From Streptomyces lydicus (lineage in GTDB: Bacteria > Actinomycetota > Actinomycetes > Streptomycetales > Streptomycetaceae): a stretch of DNA of 64,000 nucleotides. The stretch covers positions 3,968,001 through 4,032,000 of the forward strand of contig NZ_CP017157.1 in the NCBI RefSeq assembly GCF_001729485.1. Reading direction: 5' to 3'. Shown one piece after another: positions 61,404 through 64,000 of this stretch (the stretch's first letter is position 1; the number at the start of each line of letters is the position of its first letter). The position numbers and the translations under genes are program-made. Below the pieces are notes generated by a model. That model worked only from the letters and a program-made list of their open reading frames with translations. It made no database searches and was not told the DNA's origin.

Positions 61404-63363
61404 CGCCCCGCCCCTCCGCCCGCCGCTCCGCTCCCCTCGGCCCCTCCCCGGCCCCGTCGGCGATGACGACGCGCACGACGAAGGGCAGCACCTCGTGCAC
61501 CGCCGGATCGTGATCGAGCGGCACCACGTGCGGTCGCGCCCCTCGCGACCGCAACGCCTCGACCATTCGCCCGGGTCCGGCCGGCACCGGCAACTCGGCA
61601 CTCTCGTCGCCCGCGACAGGCGCGCCGAGCTGCGCCCACGGGGCCGGTGCGTAGGCCGCCTCGCCCGTCATGACCGCCTGACGGCCGAGCAGAACGGCGC
61701 GGAGTCCCGCGACGACAGCGGCCTCCCCGCATGTCGCGGCGGCCAGGCGGCCACCCTGCCACCAGGCGAGGACGGGTACGCCCAAGGCTTCGCCGATGTC
61801 GGCCACCTCGATCGAGCCGCGCGAGGCAGAGAGCAAATCGAGGAGCCGTGCTTCCTCAGTGGCCAAGGCGTCGGGCCTCAACCGCACGGGCCGGAGCCGC
61901 GACCGCCCCTGCGCCGCATCGCGCAGCGCCAGGCGCACACAGTGCTGGGCAAGACCGTCCGCCACGGCATCGTCCCAGCTGAGCCGGGCGGCCACGCCAA
62001 CCTCGTGGTCCGTGGCGAACACCCGGCACGCAGCCACCACCTCCGCGCGCCGCTCGTCCGGGGCCCATCCCCACACGGTGCCACCGGGCCCGTAGCGGCG
62101 GACGTCGGGGCAGCGCGCCGCGTACGAGGCGAGCCCGCGCAGCGCGGCTTCCCGGCGTGCTGTGGCGAAGCTCGTCCCGGCCCCATGCACCGGCGCTGCG
62201 CCCGCCACGCGCGGCACCGCCTCGGTCACATGGAGCGGCACCTGGGTGAACTCCCTTTCGTCGAGGTCGCGCAGCACACCGACATAAGGGTCGAAGCAAC
62301 GGGCCGCGCGCCGGGAGAACGCGTCTTCGTCCAGTGCTGCGGTGGCACCGAGCCGCTCGATGCGCCGCGTGAACTCCTCCCGCGTCTCCGGACGGGCCGG
62401 TGCCGCCGTGGGGTGGGGCAGAAACGTATGCGTGGAGGTGCGCAGGGTCTCCAGATCGATCCGCGTCACCGTCCGCGCGGTGTCCGCGGCTTCCGTGGTG
62501 CCGGCGATCCCGGTGAGCGCGGTGAACGCCGCAAGCCCCAGGTGCGAGGCGACCACCGCCGCGGCGGGTCCGGTGAGGAAGGCGTTCCGCCGGAACGGCC
62601 CGCGGGCGTCGAGCCGCGGCCACGCCGATCGCCAGTCGGCTCCGGCCGGCCCCAGCCATGCGACATCATCCACCACCAGCCCCTGCACCAGCAGCGTGTC
62701 ATTCTCCCGGCACAGCGCATCGAGCCGCAGGAACCGATCGACGCCAGCACCGTCAGCGAGGTGAATCACCGCGCCCGCCTGGGCGACAAGCCCCTCTAAC
62801 TCCCCTTCCTCACAGGGAAGATGAATGAACGCCTGCTGTGTGTCCCGTGCGGCGGCTTCGGCCGTGAGCTCCGCCAGGCGTTCGGTGTTGGTGACGGCTT
62901 CCTCCGTACTCACGGCTCGCAGATGCCGCACGCCGGAGCGCAGCGCCGAGCAGATCAGCGAGACGAATACGGGGCCCGCGCCCACCACCACGATCTCGCT
63001 GTCGCGGTAGGTCTCGAACCGCCGCGCCGCGGAGTCGCCGTGGTACTCGATGAACGCGATCTCGGACGCGTAGGTCTCCAACTCCCGCCGCGTGAGCCGG
63101 TGCGGCAGATCCTCCGCCGCGTCGACGAGGCAACCGGCGGCGTGCAACTGTCCCACGAGGGCGTGCACGACCTGCCGCTTGTCGTCGGGCAGCCGCCCGA
63201 CCAAGTCGTCGAGGTCAACCGAACCATCGAGATGCGGCGCCAGCCGGTCCAGCCACTGATAGGCGGACCTGCCACGCAGGGCGATGTCGGCACCGGCACC
63301 GAAGACGTGGACACCGTCACCCGTTGGCACGTACAACACATCGGATTTGAGTCGGGGGCGCAT
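61396..63363 (-). CDS. Ocin-ThiF-like F protein, leader-binding partner of the cyclodehydratase (TbtF type)
   Basis: The 655-residue protein begins MRPRLKSDVLYVPTGDGVHV and has an N-terminal winged-helix leader-recognition region (about 5-95, WLDRLAPHLDGSVDLDDLVGRLPD). A ThiF-like Rossmann part follows (SEIVVVGAGPVFVSLICSALRSG, about 120-142). The long C-terminal half has faint YcaO-like features (TARREAALRGLASYAARCPD). In thiopeptide pathways this F protein binds the leader and presents the core to the YcaO enzyme. Two adjacent ATGs (63366 and 63363) are possible starts; the second has better spacing to AAAGG. Codon 189 is TTA (62797-62799), again suggesting bldA dependence. It is the first gene of the leftward operon. 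Confidence 0.88.
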   Translation of the reverse strand: MRPRLKSDVLYVPTGDGVHVFGAGADIALRGRSAYQWLDRLAPHLDGSVDLDDLVGRLPDDKRQVVHALVGQLHAAGCLVDAAEDLPHRLTRRELETYASEIAFIEYHGDSAARRFETYRDSEIVVVGAGPVFVSLICSALRSGVRHLRAVSTEEAVTNTERLAELTAEAAARDTQQAFIHLPCEEGELEGLVAQAGAVIHLADGAGVDRFLRLDALCRENDTLLVQGLVVDDVAWLGPAGADWRSAWPRLDARGPFRRNAFLTGPAAAVVASHLGLAAFTALTGIAGTTEAADTARTVTRIDLETLRTSTHTFLPHPTAAPARPETREEFTRRIERLGATAALDEDAFSRRAARCFDPYVGVLRDLDEREFTQVPLHVTEAVPRVAGAAPVHGAGTSFATARREAALRGLASYAARCPDVRRYGPGGTVWGWAPDERRAEVVAACRVFATDHEVGVAARLSWDDAVADGLAQHCVRLALRDAAQGRSRLRPVRLRPDALATEEARLLDLLSASRGSIEVADIGEALGVPVLAWWQGGRLAAATCGEAAVVAGLRAVLLGRQAVMTGEAAYAPAPWAQLGAPVAGDESAELPVPAGPGRMVEALRSRGARPHVVPLDHDPAVHEVLPFVVRVVIADGAGEGPRGAERRAEGRGDA

Positions 63364-63724
63364 CATCCGCCTTTGGGGTCGGGCATCCGCCACTCCGGGC
63401 CCGACGCGCCATCGGACCCGGAGCCGGAACCTGTCGGTCGGGGCCCAGCCGAGTATCGGGGCGCCCTGAGCCCCTGTCTTCACGGTCGAGCCACAGGACT
63501 CACCACAGGTTTCTTCCGCTGATCAACGAGCAAGCTGCCGGGCCGGGAGGGAACCCGTGGTCGGCCTGCTTGCTCACACCGGCTCACGAGGGCGGCGATC
63601 TCGCCGATGCGCGCGAGCCCAGTACCGCCCCTGACGTTGCGGCAAGGCCAAGGGCAGCCGGAACGGGATATGGCGCGCCCCGGACGCGGATCGGCGTCTC
63701 GACCTTGCCGCGACGTCAGGGGTT
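63364..63724. other. Upstream region of the thiopeptide operon
   Basis: About 360 bases between the F-protein start and the broken transposase, with no supported gene. It should hold the main leftward promoter of the cluster and the binding site of its regulator. No clear repeat stands out. Confidence 0.4.
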
Positions 63725-64000
63725 TGCAAGTTCCGGACCGGAACGCAGTGGGTACACCTGCCGGACAGGTACGGCAATTGGAGGGGTGTCTACAATCGCC
63801 TGCGGATGTGGGCCCTGGACGGCACGTGGCAGCGAGTCTTTGCCGGACGTGGTCCTGGCGGACAAGGCGTACTCCTCACGCGCGATCCGCGACCATCTGC
63901 GCAAGCGCGGCATCCAAGCGGTGATCCCCATCCGGGCAGATCAGCGTGGGCACCGAATGCGACGGTGCAGCCAGGGCAGTGGCTACTGGCCAAAGAGCGG
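63725..64000 (+). pseudogene. Broken IS5-type transposase (continues past the window)
   Basis: One frame reads FRTGTQWVHLPDRYGNWRG and then WALDGTWQRVF, typical of the N-terminal half of IS5-family transposases. Directly after it another frame reads PDVVLADKAYSSRAIRDHLR and IQAVIPIRADQRGHR, which belongs to the second half of the DDE domain. About 120-130 residues between the two, including the first catalytic Asp, are deleted with a frame change. The N terminus is also missing. It is a non-functional insertion-sequence relic. Confidence 0.82.

Noticed and set aside
1..64000. CRISPR arrays, tRNA and rRNA genes
   Set aside because: No regularly spaced direct repeats and no tRNA or rRNA signatures were seen.

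Overview
The window reads as a Streptomyces (or close relative) chromosome segment. GC content is very high, codons strongly prefer G or C at the third position, GTG starts are common, and TTA leucine codons are rare and sit mostly in regulatory or secondary-metabolism genes. Gene families include HxlR, AraC, LAL/LuxR, SigF-type sigma and PQQ-domain Ser/Thr kinase proteins. Most genes are short transcription units of accessory function, mixed with several decayed gene relics, which suits a chromosome arm or genomic island better than the conserved core. I see no rRNA, tRNA or CRISPR array.

Layout. 1-4057 (minus): a large STAND-type ATPase with TPRs (its 3' end lies outside the window), preceded by an overlapping small membrane protein; the two share a short repeated motif. 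4167-9977: an indole/styrene-type flavin monooxygenase pair (StyA1 and a StyA2B oxygenase-reductase fusion), an AraC regulator and an acyl-CoA-dehydrogenase-fold monooxygenase. 10191-14469: a small secreted protein, a repeat lipoprotein, an NmrA-like/HxlR divergent pair and an unusual sigma-like/NPCBM membrane protein. 14600-20164: a DinB-like protein, a decayed FAD monooxygenase, a SigF-type sigma factor, GNAT proteins and an orphan solute-binding lipoprotein. 20274-24390: a Ser/Thr kinase with a PQQ propeller, divergent from an acyltransferase-3. 25243-34910: small catabolic or detoxification enzymes (epoxide-hydrolase-like proteins, SDR, RidA-like, P450, cupin, esterase, MDR reductase) with HxlR regulators. 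35498-36576: a TetR/SnoaL-like divergent pair with two clear operator palindromes. 36933-41337: a GntR regulator and a carboxylic acid reductase. 41403-48174: a double-domain Lrp regulator divergent from a DHA2 exporter, a hydrolase, a diacylglycerol-kinase-like protein and a PAS-SpoIIE phosphatase.

The most distinctive region is 49493-63363, a thiopeptide biosynthetic gene cluster. A 60-residue precursor ends in the core SNCTSTGTPASCCSCCCC, which I recognise as cyclothiazomycin-type. Around it on the minus strand are an ocin-ThiF-like F protein, a SagB-type azoline dehydrogenase, a fused E1-like/YcaO cyclodehydratase, a split LanB glutamylation protein, a LanB elimination-type protein and a pyridine-synthase-like protein. 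This is the full enzymatic set for a thiazole/pyridine thiopeptide. A convergent LAL regulator flanks the cluster. Both this regulator and the F protein contain one TTA codon, so bldA control of the pathway is likely. A strong hairpin separates the precursor gene from the downstream enzymes, and a broken IS5-type transposase lies at the right edge.

All functions are inferred from sequence motifs read by eye. No database search was run.
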